From: Aporrectodea caliginosa
Lineage: Eukaryota; Annelida; Clitellata; Crassiclitellata; Lumbricidae
Reading direction: 5' to 3'
Assembly: GCA_020284085.1 (NCBI GenBank)
Contig: JACEVL010000279.1
Location: forward strand, 187,001-251,000
Length of the DNA: 64,000 nt
The notes under the pieces are model-generated. The model made no database searches, was not told the DNA's origin, and saw only the letters and a list, made by a program, of their open reading frames with translations. Numbering within the stretch: the first letter of the stretch is position 1; each line of letters begins with the position of its first letter. Shown piece after piece: positions 57,601 to 64,000 of the stretch. A program made the translations under genes and the position numbers.

Positions 57601-60600
57601 AAACTAGTGTGCACTTGCACGGTACCTATATTTATGTATAATATGTACTATATTCGTTTACGGTTTACTTAGCTGTAATGTCTTACCATCGCACCTTAAT
57701 CCAGCTGGCGACTTGGAAAACGACAGTATGGACACATAATATTGTTTAAATAATTTCGAAGGCGTTCTGCTAAACACAGCACTTTCTTTAAATTTTAAAC
57801 GTCTATCAATTTTATTTATTTAAAATTCATCTATAATCCTCTGTACACTAGATGAACTGGTCTAGTGACTCTATATAGTCTCTCTGTCTCCTCCCACTCT
57901 GAAAGCCCACAGAGCATATTACACATTTATACGTATCTGTATGTATTTATATTTGATATATATATTATATATATATCACAGCTGTCTCAATAATTAGGTG
58001 TCGTGTCTCTTATGTCTGACCACTCTGCCCAGTCTTATAGGATGATATATTGCGCGTCACATTCCTCCTCAAACCACCCCTACTTCGGCTCTGAAGAAAT
58101 ACACCTGTTGTGGTTTTCAGTGGGTCAGGCATAGGGTTCGCGCAGTATATCATCTTACAAGACTTGGCACTGTTGGCAGTCGTCTAGCCTGTTGACTCTT
58201 CCCTAAGGTCAGTGCCAGCTCTGGCCGGCTTAAGGTAGACCTATATAGGCTAGTTTCCATCAATGCTATTTTAATAGCATTAATGTTTCCAAAAAGTTAT
58301 GTGAGCATGCCATGCCTCGGTGCTGCAGTTTGTGGCGATTGGGGCTGGCGCCATAGCAATTTGTAGGGAATCCTTCACGTTCCCTCCCCAAGCTTAAAAG
58401 TGGGGAGAATTCATCCCTTCCCATTTACGGCCCTGCATGTAAGGGATTGTGAGAGAACAGCTCAGCTCAGTAGTAAGTTTTGGCAGGCGACATCTAGTGA
58501 ATTGCTGTATAATGCTTTTTCTTATGACCAATGCAGCAATGCCAGCAAATGAACTTGTCATTACATGTGAAACCAGTTGGTATCAAGGTCGCCTCTTCTT
58601 CCTATGGTCAGTGTCGCATTCCCCTAAGGGCGTTGGATGCATCCTTCCAATGGAAATGTGCATACATATCTCACAGCAACTGCCAGATTAATAAATGTTA
58701 GTGTGACATTGTTGGGAATTTTTAGGATGGTTTTTATTCAGCTAGACATCATTTCCTGCCATTAAAATTTGTTACTGTATGACCCTTATAAAACATTTTG
58801 AGGATTATGTAATGACCTATTATGATGACTTTAACCCATAATCTTTCCTAAAATCAATGTTTTCCATCGCACCTATTAAATACACCCCCTCACATTTTTC
58901 TTCTCACCCAAAGGATTCTTTACTTCCTAGCTTTTTGAAATGTTGCCTCCAAATTCTCTGACTTCCCCAAAAGTTTCCTATATTTTCCATCACTGAAATT
59001 TCTTTGATGATTTCTATAGTCAATCTCCGACAGTTTAAACACCACTGGATGGTAATAGATAGTACTTTAGCAACACAGAAGAGGCAATTGAAAATGATAT
59101 TTGCATTCTTTAAGTAAATTGTAATGTCATGATGTGTTGTACACAGTGTCATCAAACATTTGAACATCGTGGTGAACTCGGTGTCTTTGCCTCTCGTGCT
59201 GGTTCAAATCGATGTTGGCATCCGAGTTGTTTCGTCTGCGCCGTCTGTTCAGAACTTCTCGTCGATCTCATCTACTTCTATAAGGATGGAAAAATCTACT
59301 GTGGTAGGCATCATGCCGAAACACTGAAGCCTCGCTGTGCTGCCTGTGATGAGGTAAGGACTTAATTTTTTCATATTTTTACTCACCAGAATGGCAGATT
59401 TTTATGAGCATAGTCTGGAGCTTATGTAGACTTATAATTACAAGGATGATTGCACTCATCAGAAAATTGTATGGTTCTTAGTTAAAGTAGCAGATGTTAT
59501 CCTGTGTCTTACAATACATGTAGATCTAATTGAATTTGTTAGTCTTTGAAGCCAGTTTTATAGTACCTTTCTCAATTCTCCATATTTATTAGAGCTGTAC
59601 CGATTAATCAGCCATACTCATAATCGGGCCGATTATTAGAAAAATCGGTGTAATCAGTATCTGCAAAAATAATTTGTGCCGATGTAGATTTTTTTATAGT
59701 TTTGTCGGCTGGGCACTCGCTAGATGGCATATGATTTAAACAATACTATCGCTGCCACTAACTGACGACTGACGTCCCGCTGCAGCCCATGAAAATGCTG
59801 AAATAAATATTTTTATAATGGCGAGTGCAAGCAGCAAAACACGTCCTTGCATTTACTATAGTAGGTTTATGTTACGGAACTGAAAAGTTTGTGTAAACAA
59901 ATAATGAAATAATCGGTCTCACAATCGGTATTGGCTGTTTTAATGATTGGCTTACGCGGTTATCAGCATAATTGGCAAAAAGTGATTTCGGTACAGCTCT
60001 AATATTTATACCACTGCTTATGAGCAATATTGGCAGACTACTCCGCAGGCAATTGCATTTTTTCTAAATGCACTTGAACCTGCTAATGCTATTAATATTA
60101 ATAATGTCTAGCTTATCCAGTGCAGATCATCTGCACACTAATTCAGCAAGATGTCCCTTCCAGCAAAAATCCTATTTCACTCCCTGTGGTTACAACCTTT
60201 TTGTCCCATATGTTCATGAAATGGCAAAAGCATTATATCTACACCTTTTCTAAATTTGCTAAATAGACAACATATTATCATGCATCTAAGGCCATTACCG
60301 GTAGTATATAGATAGCATAGATATCTGTGAGTGCCTGCTCCTCTCCCAGACCAATTGCAAAGAAATCACTTTGATCTTACATATAATCAAAATGGTGCCA
60401 GTGTTATGTTGCCTTTTGTAAATGTACTAAAAGGTCCACATATGCACACATGTGCCTAAGGCTATTATTACAGAGATAACAATATTAACAGCAATAACAA
60501 TATAAAAAAATAAAATCCATAACGGTGATAATGGTCTTTCTTCTTGTGTGCTAGATCATTTTCTCGGATGAGTGTACGGAGGCCGAGGGTCGTTGTTGGC

Positions 60601-62390
60601 ACACAAAGCACTTCATGTGCTCCGAGTGTGACCGGCCACTAGGTGGCCAGCGTTACGTGACCCGTGACAGTCAACCGTACTGCTGCGACTGCTTCGAAGC
60701 TTTGTATGCAGAATACTGTGATAGTTGTGGAAGCGCCATAGGAGTCGACCAAGGGCAGATGACTTACGAGGCGCATCACTGGCACGCGAGTGACACGTGC
60801 TTCAGCTGCAATTCGTGCCATGTTTCACTGCTTGGAAAACCGTTCTTGCCCAAGGAGGGAAACCTCTACTGCTCTGCTGTCTGTGGAAGTAGGGCAAGTG
60901 GCCTGTCGGACAAATGTCAGCCTTCATCTGGCGCATTTGATGGAGAGAGCAACAACGGCTATTTTGTGGATCCGACTATCAAGTATGGATCTATCGCGAG
61001 TTCAATCCAAGATGAAGGAACACTCAGTAAGCAGGCAGTTACCTATAGTCTTAAAGGTCATGGGGTCAAAGGGCACAGAAATCACGACAGTGCAAAAGAA
61101 GTATGGGAAAACAATTACAAAATGGTGGAGTTGAATGTAGATGTAGATTCTAACAATGCCAACCGAGGCATTGATCTAAGAAATAGATGTTATACTGAAT
61201 TTCATGCAGAAATCTGCGACCAAAATTTTGTATCTTCAAGACCACAAGAATGTGGTTGTGAACAGCGTTATGCAAATGCTTCATTTAGTCTTTGTCCTTT
61301 CTCCAGTCAAGCTGCATCCGATCCACCATCTGCCATCCGACCATCAGATTACATGCTGCATATGCCACGAAGTCCAATATCTGAAATTGAAAGAGGTGTC
61401 CACCATGTGGATATTGGAAATCAGAATTCACGCATGCAGCGTCATGGACTCGTTGAACCTGGTTGTTGTAGTAATTCAGTTATAGTTACAGAGTCCACCA
61501 AGCCGATGAACCAGAACACTATTTGCCCTTATTCAGATCTAGTTTATGCCAATGCAGCAGAAATGGTGTCGCCAGCGGAAAAGATACAGTCGTTCTACCA
61601 GCGTTTACCATGTAGGTCTCCAAGCTCACAGAATATCTTGGAACATCAGAAGATGCAAGAATTGGAGCACCACGATGTCGTTGAACCCATCTACAGTCGA
61701 CCTTTCCACCCCAGTTCATATGACAGCAAGTCTTCTTCACAGCTTTCCTCTCTTCCAAATCTTGCTGGTGACCCTAGAAACATTAGCAAAGCAGCCACCA
61801 ACGAAATCTGTACGCGTGTCCCAGCGAAACCCGATTTGACGGTAACATTTGAAATGTCCGATGATGTCATTCAGTACAACCAAGAGACCAGTGTTAACAT
61901 GATGCACTCAAAAGGAGTGAGGAAAACACGGCCAAGTGGCTACGGTTCTGACGGGGCAGTTCGGAGACACCAAACGCAGCAAAGCAGGGAGCAACCAAAC
62001 AGCTGGAGTCATGTAAATTTGTCTGGAATGGAAAGGTCTTTTATGCAAGCCCGAGGCCCACGGCATGGTATTGATCAAGATCCTTTGGTAGTCTCCAGAA
62101 GCAGACCGTCAAACCATTTGAATGCATGTAATCTTACAGAGGACCAGATTATACACAGGTTCTCAGTTCTTCAATCAGAGTGGGAGGAATGCAGTACGTG
62201 TTCGAGTTCGACAGATTCAGAATTCAACTATTATCTTGAAAAGTCCGCAGGTTTGCCTAGAAGCCCAATTGATGATGAGAATTACGGCTTCCAGTCCTAC
62301 TCCGCTCCATCGCAAGGCATCGTGGCCTCTCCACAAAAGACAAATCGACGCAGACGAAAACACAGCAACAAACACTGCATCGTTTCGTGA
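30587..62390 (+). CDS. prickle: Prickle, PET/three-LIM planar cell polarity protein
   Basis: Five exons (30587-30609, 40570-40744, 55665-55916, 59147-59353, 60555-62390) join into 2493 nt, 830 residues, with every border GT-AG and in phase. Seen: an acidic [18 protein letters not shown] motif (about residues 45-62) and PET domain (about 45-145), then three LIM domains starting at C148, C214 and C274. A Ser-rich linker follows, then [10 protein letters not shown] near the end and the C-terminal CIVS. Known: this architecture is Prickle, a core planar-cell-polarity factor that works with Vang/Strabismus and antagonises Dishevelled-Frizzled at the membrane. CIVS is a CaaX box likely to be farnesylated. 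The length is close to vertebrate Prickle1. Testin is excluded by the long tail with CaaX. All zinc ligands checked in LIM1 and LIM2 are present. The first exon is the least certain. Confidence 0.93.
31262..31535 (+). pseudogene. CR1/L2-like LINE C-terminal fragment
   Basis: The + frame reads [20 protein letters not shown], ...[13 protein letters not shown], then [20 protein letters not shown] ... [12 protein letters not shown] before a stop. Known: this is the end of the CR1/L2 reverse-transcriptase ORF (LHWLPIxxRIxFKILLLTYK ... RSLRSSD ... VPRT ... WNSLP). The usual FK-x-LK-x-x-LF ending is not in frame. It is related to the copy at 5938. Confidence 0.82.
34500..34568 (+). repeat. Retroelement 3' end with (AATAC) tail
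   Basis: GTTTTGAATAAACGAAAATACAATACAATACATG: an AATAAA signal directly followed by AATAC units. Confidence 0.55.
34765..34870 (-). repeat. LINE 3' end, minus strand
   Basis: ATTGTAATTGCAAATTTATA followed by a TAGTGC...TCAGAGGCAC block, inverted relative to the LINE ends at 28780 and 38880. Confidence 0.5.
35620..35915. repeat. (GCT)n and related trinucleotide repeats
   Basis: TTC repeats at about 35633-35644, GTT/GCT repeats up to a long (GCT)n at about 35759-35796, and GCT again at 35887-35911. In one + frame it encodes an alanine run and in another a leucine run. Nothing shows it is translated. Confidence 0.8.
36220..36248. repeat. Perfect 14-bp-arm palindrome
   Basis: CTGTGTGCTATCTT (36220-36233) and AAGATAGCACACAG (36235-36248) are exact reverse complements separated by one T. 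The sequence is not part of a recognised repeat. Confidence 0.9.
36860..37003. repeat. (AAT)n microsatellite
   Basis: Two blocks of AAT units, about 36862-36945 and 36979-37003. Minus-strand Tyr or Ile runs are artefacts of the repeat. Confidence 0.95.
38265..38428. repeat. hAT-like right end, truncated
   Basis: The segment is full of AGTAACTAATTAC-type motifs and ends GCAATGCACACCACTG before a (CA)n run. Read inverted it begins CAGTGGTGTGCATTGC, like hAT termini. No matching left end or target duplication was found. Confidence 0.4.
38780..38955 (+). repeat. LINE 3' end with (CATA)n tail
   Basis: GCACCTCTGAGTAGAAATCT, GAAGGGGCACTATAACAAGTG and then (CATA)n at about 38924-38952. It has the same family end as 12580 and 28780. 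Confidence 0.7.
39465..39645. repeat. (GT)n microsatellite
   Basis: A near-perfect GT array at about 39537-39609 flanked by imperfect TGTGTGTAGG units. Minus-strand His/Thr frames are artefacts. Confidence 0.95.
40484..40548 (-). repeat. LINE 3' end next to prickle exon 2
   Basis: ATTCATTCATTCATTCG, then TTTATATAGCGCCCCTTC, then CTACTCAGAGGCAC. This is the reverse complement of the family end at 38880 with an ATTC-type tail. It stops about 20 bases before the exon 2 acceptor. Confidence 0.7.
40570..40744 (+). CDS. prickle: prickle coding exon 2
   Basis: The acceptor TTTACAG ends at 40569 and the donor GTAAGC starts at 40745. The exon encodes residues 8-66, from [10 protein letters not shown] to the conserved [12 protein letters not shown] and [11 protein letters not shown] that opens the PET domain in Prickle proteins. 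The frame also contains an ATG at 40559, upstream of the acceptor, which would serve as start only if this were a first exon. The upstream 5' phase (2) requires an earlier exon. Confidence 0.85.
40961..41149. mobile_element. MITE with TAGG-TGACCAC ends
   Basis: The left TAGGTTGACCAC (40961-40972) and right GTGGTCACCCTA (41138-41149) are inverted repeats with one mismatch. The 8-bp flanks CCGTATAC (40953-40960) and CCATATAC (41150-41157) agree at seven positions, as expected for an aged hAT-type insertion. The length is 189 bp. Confidence 0.75.
41330..41880. promoter_or_regulatory. CpG-rich intronic segment, possible alternative promoter
   Basis: CpG is much denser than in the rest of intron 2 (for example 41460-41560 and 41680-41800). 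It includes GGCCGCCATGTC, a YY1-like site, and a G run at 41757-41769. It starts about 0.6 kb downstream of exon 2. An alternative prickle promoter is possible, but a donor in matching phase was not established. Open frames here have no recognised domain. Confidence 0.3.
44341..44427. repeat. (TATG)n microsatellite
   Basis: About 21 uninterrupted TATG units. Confidence 0.97.
44559..44666. mobile_element. Candidate MITE with internal GGACCCATAT repeats
   Basis: CCCTGCCAGCA (44559-44569) and TGCTGGTAGGG (44656-44666) are inverted with one mismatch. The interior repeats GGTCCATATAGGACCC-like units. A related internal sequence lies at 52000-52080. No target duplication was found. Confidence 0.45.
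45545..45670. repeat. (CTGC)n / (CCTG)n simple repeat
   Basis: Pyrimidine-rich CTGCCTGCC and CTTCCTGCC units. Open frames on both strands are repeat artefacts. Confidence 0.9.
46288..46425 (+). repeat. Repeat shared with 51640-51925
   Basis: TTACTAAAAAAAGAGAATTA and AAAGTAGCTTTTGAATTTAA, then GGCAGTGTTGTAGAATGAGATGG, match 51641-51666 joined to 51812-51925. Here the two parts are contiguous; at 51.6 kb they are separated by about 145 bp. Confidence 0.7.
46604..46780. repeat. (CATA)n arrays around a LINE-type end
   Basis: CATACATACATACATGTATA then TGTATGTATGTAA at about 46630-46662 is a palindromic microsatellite. A LINE-type end (AGCGCCTCTGATTGG ... GGTGCTATATAAATTTAC) follows at 46665-46715, and then a (CATA)n tail at 46736-46775. 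Confidence 0.75.
46783..47472. mobile_element. hAT-type element of the 59.6-kb family, interrupted
   Basis: The left end TAGAGCTGTACCGATATCG (about 46785) matches the terminus of the element at 59590. CCGATTATGCCGAT motifs recur near both 46810-46870 and 47430-47465. The expected right terminus is absent or degenerate, and no duplication was found. A minus-strand LINE-like end with an AATAAACG signal and ATT-type tail lies inside (about 46930-47410). Confidence 0.5.
47487..47665. repeat. (CATA)n / (CATG)n array
   Basis: Mixed CATACATG and CATACATA units; the open frames on both strands are artefacts. Confidence 0.95.
47700..47895 (+). pseudogene. LINE 3' terminal fragment
   Basis: The + frame ends [19 protein letters not shown] then RS, the usual FS-x-x-LKKHLF ending of CR1/L2-like ORFs. 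It is followed by a short 3' end (GGCACACTATACAAGAGTTC) and CATA repeats. Confidence 0.65.
50700..51145 (+). repeat. tRNA-derived SINE copy
   Basis: The head has an A-box-like TTAGCATGCTGG (about 50724) and a B box GGGTTCAAATCC (50754-50765). The body shares CAGACCATACACTGTCAGTG with the copies at 26580 and 53675. The 3' part GTTGAGGCTAAGAAAAATGA (about 51091) matches 54051. The middle (50930-51080) is extra sequence not seen in the 53.7-kb copy. Confidence 0.65.
51421..51810 (+). pseudogene. LINE C-terminus and 3' UTR
   Basis: The + frame has [20 protein letters not shown] then ELWND and later [10 protein letters not shown]. Known: this matches the LINE C-terminus (RTNTxxYG ... GPxLWNxLP ... 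FK-x-LK). It is followed by a 3' UTR ending CATTAAAGAATAAATATTAT and (ATT)n at about 51790-51810, the same end as at 12289. Confidence 0.7.
52430..52870. promoter_or_regulatory. GC-rich intronic island with CAGGTG boxes
   Basis: GC- and CpG-rich compared with the rest of intron 2, without frames that look coding. CAGGTG/CACCTG occurs at 52693-52698, 52791-52796 and 52850-52855, and TAATGA/CATTA motifs lie between. Known: CAGGTG is bound by Snail/ZEB and some bHLH factors. An enhancer of prickle is an inference from position and composition only. Confidence 0.3.
53675..54140 (+). repeat. tRNA-derived SINE split by a MITE
   Basis: An A-box-like TAGTCGTTAGTGTGCTGG (about 53699) and B-box-like AGAGGTTCAAATACC (53746-53760), then ACTGACCATACACAGTGG and GGAGAGGACTGGCCACC. 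The SINE continues after the MITE at 54040 with CCTCATATGCCGAGGCTAAG. It is the same family as 26580 and 50700. Confidence 0.75.
53886..54039. mobile_element. MITE nested in a SINE
   Basis: CAATGTTTCCGTTAACG at the left and CTCTAACGGAAACACTG at the right are inverted repeats with few mismatches. The flanks CCTCATATG (53877-53885 and 54040-54048) are a 9-bp duplication, or 10 bp if the next C is counted. The interior has several ACGTCC motifs. The element is 154 bp. Confidence 0.8.
54780..54970 (-). pseudogene. CR1/L2-like LINE 3' end
   Basis: Read on the minus strand: GCTTTGCCCGTGTTGGCCC... encodes a [24 protein letters not shown] stretch and CLKTFLFPE, followed by AGCAGCGCTATATAAATG and an ATTACA tail (54781-54800 on plus). 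Known: this is the standard LINE C-terminus and 3' end. Confidence 0.8.
55665..55916 (+). CDS. prickle: prickle coding exon 3 (PET domain)
   Basis: The acceptor TTGCACAG ends at 55664 and the donor GTAAGA starts at 55917. The exon encodes 84 residues (67-150), [20 protein letters not shown] ... [20 protein letters not shown] ... [10 protein letters not shown], the core of the PET domain. It ends in CER, so the first LIM1 zinc cysteine pair is completed across the junction (C148 here, C151 from exon 4). Confidence 0.96.
55950..56035 (+). repeat. Repeat also found at window end
   Basis: CCCTCCTCCTT, GGCACTAGCAGAGTAAAGGCAGTGG resembles CCCTCCTCCTT, GGCACTGCCAGAGTACAAGCAGTGG at 63943-63998. The copy at the window end is cut off. 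Confidence 0.6.
56987..58435. mobile_element. hAT element in prickle intron 3
   Basis: CAGGGCCGTAAAT (56987-56999) and ATTTACGGCCCTG (58423-58435) are exact 13-bp inverted repeats with identical 8-bp flanks CATGTAAG (56979-56986 and 58436-58443). The element is 1449 bp with no recognisable transposase. It contains a LINE end near 57230-57450 (GAGCGCCTGTGAATAAGCTG) and a block related to 15105-15150 at about 58280. Confidence 0.9.
59147..59353 (+). CDS. prickle: prickle coding exon 4 (LIM1)
   Basis: The acceptor GTACACAG ends at 59146 and the donor GTAAGG starts at 59354. The exon encodes residues 151-219: [19 protein letters not shown], then [20 protein letters not shown] and [11 protein letters not shown]1 ligands are C148, C151, H175, C178, C181, C184, C202 and H205. 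It ends with CAACDE, which supplies the first two ligands of LIM2 (C214 and C217). Confidence 0.96.
59354..60554. other. prickle intron 4 (1.2 kb)
   Basis: About a third of it is the MITE at 59590-60001. No other element was recognised. Confidence 0.7.
59590..60001. mobile_element. hAT MITE in prickle intron 4
   Basis: TAGAGCTGTACCGA (59590-59603) and TCGGTACAGCTCTA (59988-60001) are exact 14-bp inverted repeats flanked by identical 8-bp duplications ATATTTAT (59582-59589 and 60002-60009). AATCGG and CCGATTA motifs lie near the ends. The element is 412 bp and has a relative at 46783. Confidence 0.92.
60555..62390 (+). CDS. prickle: prickle coding exon 5 (LIM2, LIM3, tail, CaaX)
   Basis: The acceptor GTGCTAG ends at 60554 and the TGA stop is at 62388-62390. 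The exon encodes residues 220-830: [20 protein letters not shown] (LIM2 with C and H ligands), [10 protein letters not shown], then [20 protein letters not shown] (LIM3) to YCSAVCG near residue 330. A Ser-, His- and Asn-rich linker of about 450 residues follows, with a conserved-looking [15 protein letters not shown] near 760-780 and a basic [14 protein letters not shown] end. The linker and tail are in one exon without a break. Confidence 0.97.
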   Translation: MIFSDECTEAEGRCWHTKHFMCSECDRPLGGQRYVTRDSQPYCCDCFEALYAEYCDSCGSAIGVDQGQMTYEAHHWHASDTCFSCNSCHVSLLGKPFLPKEGNLYCSAVCGSRASGLSDKCQPSSGAFDGESNNGYFVDPTIKYGSIASSIQDEGTLSKQAVTYSLKGHGVKGHRNHDSAKEVWENNYKMVELNVDVDSNNANRGIDLRNRCYTEFHAEICDQNFVSSRPQECGCEQRYANASFSLCPFSSQAASDPPSAIRPSDYMLHMPRSPISEIERGVHHVDIGNQNSRMQRHGLVEPGCCSNSVIVTESTKPMNQNTICPYSDLVYANAAEMVSPAEKIQSFYQRLPCRSPSSQNILEHQKMQELEHHDVVEPIYSRPFHPSSYDSKSSSQLSSLPNLAGDPRNISKAATNEICTRVPAKPDLTVTFEMSDDVIQYNQETSVNMMHSKGVRKTRPSGYGSDGAVRRHQTQQSREQPNSWSHVNLSGMERSFMQARGPRHGIDQDPLVVSRSRPSNHLNACNLTEDQIIHRFSVLQSEWEECSTCSSSTDSEFNYYLEKSAGLPRSPIDDENYGFQSYSAPSQGIVASPQKTNRRRRKHSNKHCIVS

Positions 62391-63825
62391 CAAATTGTCT
62401 GATTTTTGAAACATTGTCCGTTTTGTCGTTCTGTGATCAGAGGGAGGGGAGGGTCTGATGGTGGCCTCTGTGTTGATCATTTTGTTTTGGGCATCACTTA
62501 AGCAAACGCAGAATGAGAGAAACACGCACACTCAATTGTAAAGAAAAACAGATGCCCATGCAGTCTTATGAACAGTTTCAAATGGGAAAAGAGTTGAGAT
62601 CCAATATTTTATAGGCTCTGTCTGCAGTTTTCGCAATCGTAGTAATTGTTATTTAGAGTTTGTACTTAGTATTTATAAGAGCAACTGCTGAGAAATAATC
62701 ATTGCTCTTGTCACATTTCCTTTGCCAGTTGTCCTGGACTACAGCGTTCAATCTTTCGGGAAAATTTCACGTACTGAACATATGTGTTGTTAGTACAGTC
62801 AACTCCATTGTGCAGCTGTGGTGCCTAGACTTTGCCTGAATTTATATTACCATTGTGTTAAAACCTAACGCAATTTATGTTTTCTGAGTGATTGTTGCAT
62901 TTTAAAAATTACTAGCTACCATAATTACTAAGCCATTTTGAATTATTTTATGCAGCTGTTTATGACCCACCGTCTTTTACTTTGTTTTTCAGTTTGCATT
63001 TCCTAAACCTGCATAAACAGTTTACTATTATTTGTCCTATTTATGTCTATCCTGAATAATTTTGATTCATAGTTCGTCGTTGTTTGTGTTGTGATACAAT
63101 ACTAGGTACTAATGTAGTGTAGCATAATTTCAAAACTACTTTGCAGCATCTGTCAATAGCTACCCAGTGATTTGAGTGTCTATCTTGCTCAGATATGCTA
63201 GAGAAAATGTAGGCTAAGCCTATTACTGTTGCAACTGCTTTTAAACTTCCAGGCCCAGATGAGTTTTGGTTGTTCCACTTGTGTTCAAACTTACCTGGAG
63301 ATTTACGCTCGTCTTGCTAGATTTCTCAATTGTTTGACTGCCTTTACAATACAATACAGGCTTAGGGCCTATAGCTGTTACAGTACTTCATAATGCCCTC
63401 TTTGCACAGTACAGAAGTGCACATTGATGCATACTAAACGAATATATCATCAACATTGAAGTCGGGCAACAGGAAACATTAAGAACTGTAAACCGAGTGT
63501 AAGAGGGAAGTGTTCAGTTTTGAGCGAAATACAGTTACGGTAGAAGAGTTGTGAACATGATGAGTTTCAGCTGGAGAGACCAGCAACAGTTACTGTGAAT
63601 GAACATCGGCAAAATATGTTCTGACTATACTTCTTCAAAGTCTTGAGTTTTTCTAGGCCACCTCAGATGTGTGATTTTGGACTGCTTATCGCAACGACTA
63701 GGTCTAAAATCACCACCCCAGTCTTGGTTAAAATGTCAAGGCCTGGATGTTGATTGAAGCCATTTGACATTGCGAATTTTCTCTGCACAAATTACTGTTC
63801 AAAATAAAATTTCCAACAGAAATTT
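62391..63825 (+). other. prickle: prickle 3' UTR (proposed)
   Basis: AT-rich sequence after the stop, with no other gene. The first AATAAA signal downstream is at 63803-63808. It would give a 3' UTR of about 1.4 kb. Other, non-canonical signals could be used earlier. Confidence 0.5.
63803..63808 (+). promoter_or_regulatory. Candidate polyadenylation signal
   Basis: AATAAA about 1.4 kb after the prickle stop. No downstream GU-rich element was checked in detail. Confidence 0.4.
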
Positions 63826-63904
63826 TCAACAGATAGGGGCCTACACTAAATGTTATGATTGTATTGTAGGCAGCCAGGTCTGGGACCAGACTTAAGTTAG
63901 TTGC

Positions 63905-64000
63905 TGTTCAACGACACTTTGTCATAATAGAGATGATTGAAGTCGCCCTCCTCCTTAATCCAGGCTTGGGAATGGCACTGCCAGAGTACAAGCAGTGGCG
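63905..64000 (+). repeat. Repeat truncated by the window end
   Basis: Shares GCCCTCCTCCTTAATCCAGG-type sequence and GCACTGCCAGAGTACAAGCAGTGG with 55950-56035. The family was not identified. Confidence 0.55.

Larger units (their letters stand above)
55917..59146. other. prickle intron 3 (3.2 kb)
   Basis: Contains a repeat at 55950-56035 that is related to the window end (63905-64000), and the hAT element at 56987-58435. No gene was recognised in 56040-56980 or 58450-59146. Confidence 0.6.

Noticed and set aside
59129..59146. ATG 59129 as a start with CTQC as the first LIM1 cysteines
   Set aside because: The acceptor GTACACAG lies after it. Splicing exon 3 to 59147 gives CERC, which restores the conserved cysteine pair without it.
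60555..62390. Testin rather than Prickle
   Set aside because: The long tail after LIM3 and the CIVS CaaX ending are Prickle features; Testin lacks both.

Overview
The window looks like nuclear DNA of an animal. It has long introns with GT-AG borders, very few genes and a high load of decayed transposons. The tRNA-derived SINEs, CR1/L2-like LINE fragments, many hAT-type elements and a three-LIM Prickle gene would suit a marine invertebrate deuterostome or a similar metazoan, but the species cannot be fixed from sequence alone. Two real genes are visible, both on the + strand. No rRNA, functional tRNA, CRISPR, virus or bacterial-type operon was seen.

Layout. (1) Positions 1-703 hold the C-terminal part of a Mab-21 domain protein cut by the window edge. 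(2) About 0.7-30 kb is intergenic and repeat-rich. It has a short LINE tail between 23-bp direct repeats, several LINE and SINE relics, and a large satellite (about 7.5-12.2 kb) with a 90-bp unit made of two related ~45-bp halves. After it comes a nest of insertions (12.2-15.0 kb) and a dense run of hAT elements, most with exact 8-bp target-site duplications, including one with a broken BED/hAT transposase (23.8-25.7 kb). (3) About 30-64 kb is a single planar-cell-polarity gene, prickle. Its five coding exons (30587-30609, 40570-40744, 55665-55916, 59147-59353, 60555-62390) splice in phase into an 830-residue protein. The order is a PET domain, three LIM domains, a long linker and a C-terminal CIVS prenylation box. 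The first coding exon holds only seven complete codons and lies about 10 kb upstream; it is inferred from splice phase.

The prickle introns (10.0, 14.9, 3.2 and 1.2 kb) contain microsatellites, SINEs, LINE tails, at least four terminal-inverted-repeat elements and a GC-rich island near 52.4-52.9 kb that could be regulatory. A LINE tail ends about 20 bases before the splice acceptor of exon 2.

The most unusual items are: a solo 15-bp hAT terminus between two perfect 55-bp duplications (22506-22629); the dimeric satellite, which stays open in one frame by arithmetic; a nested hAT, LINE and MITE stack beside the satellite; a MITE inserted in a SINE (53.7-54.1 kb); and a dispersed palindromic octamer, TAGGCCTA, seen at least 16 times. 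No clearly new enzymatic or defence system was found. The interest lies in transposon structure and in the split prickle gene.
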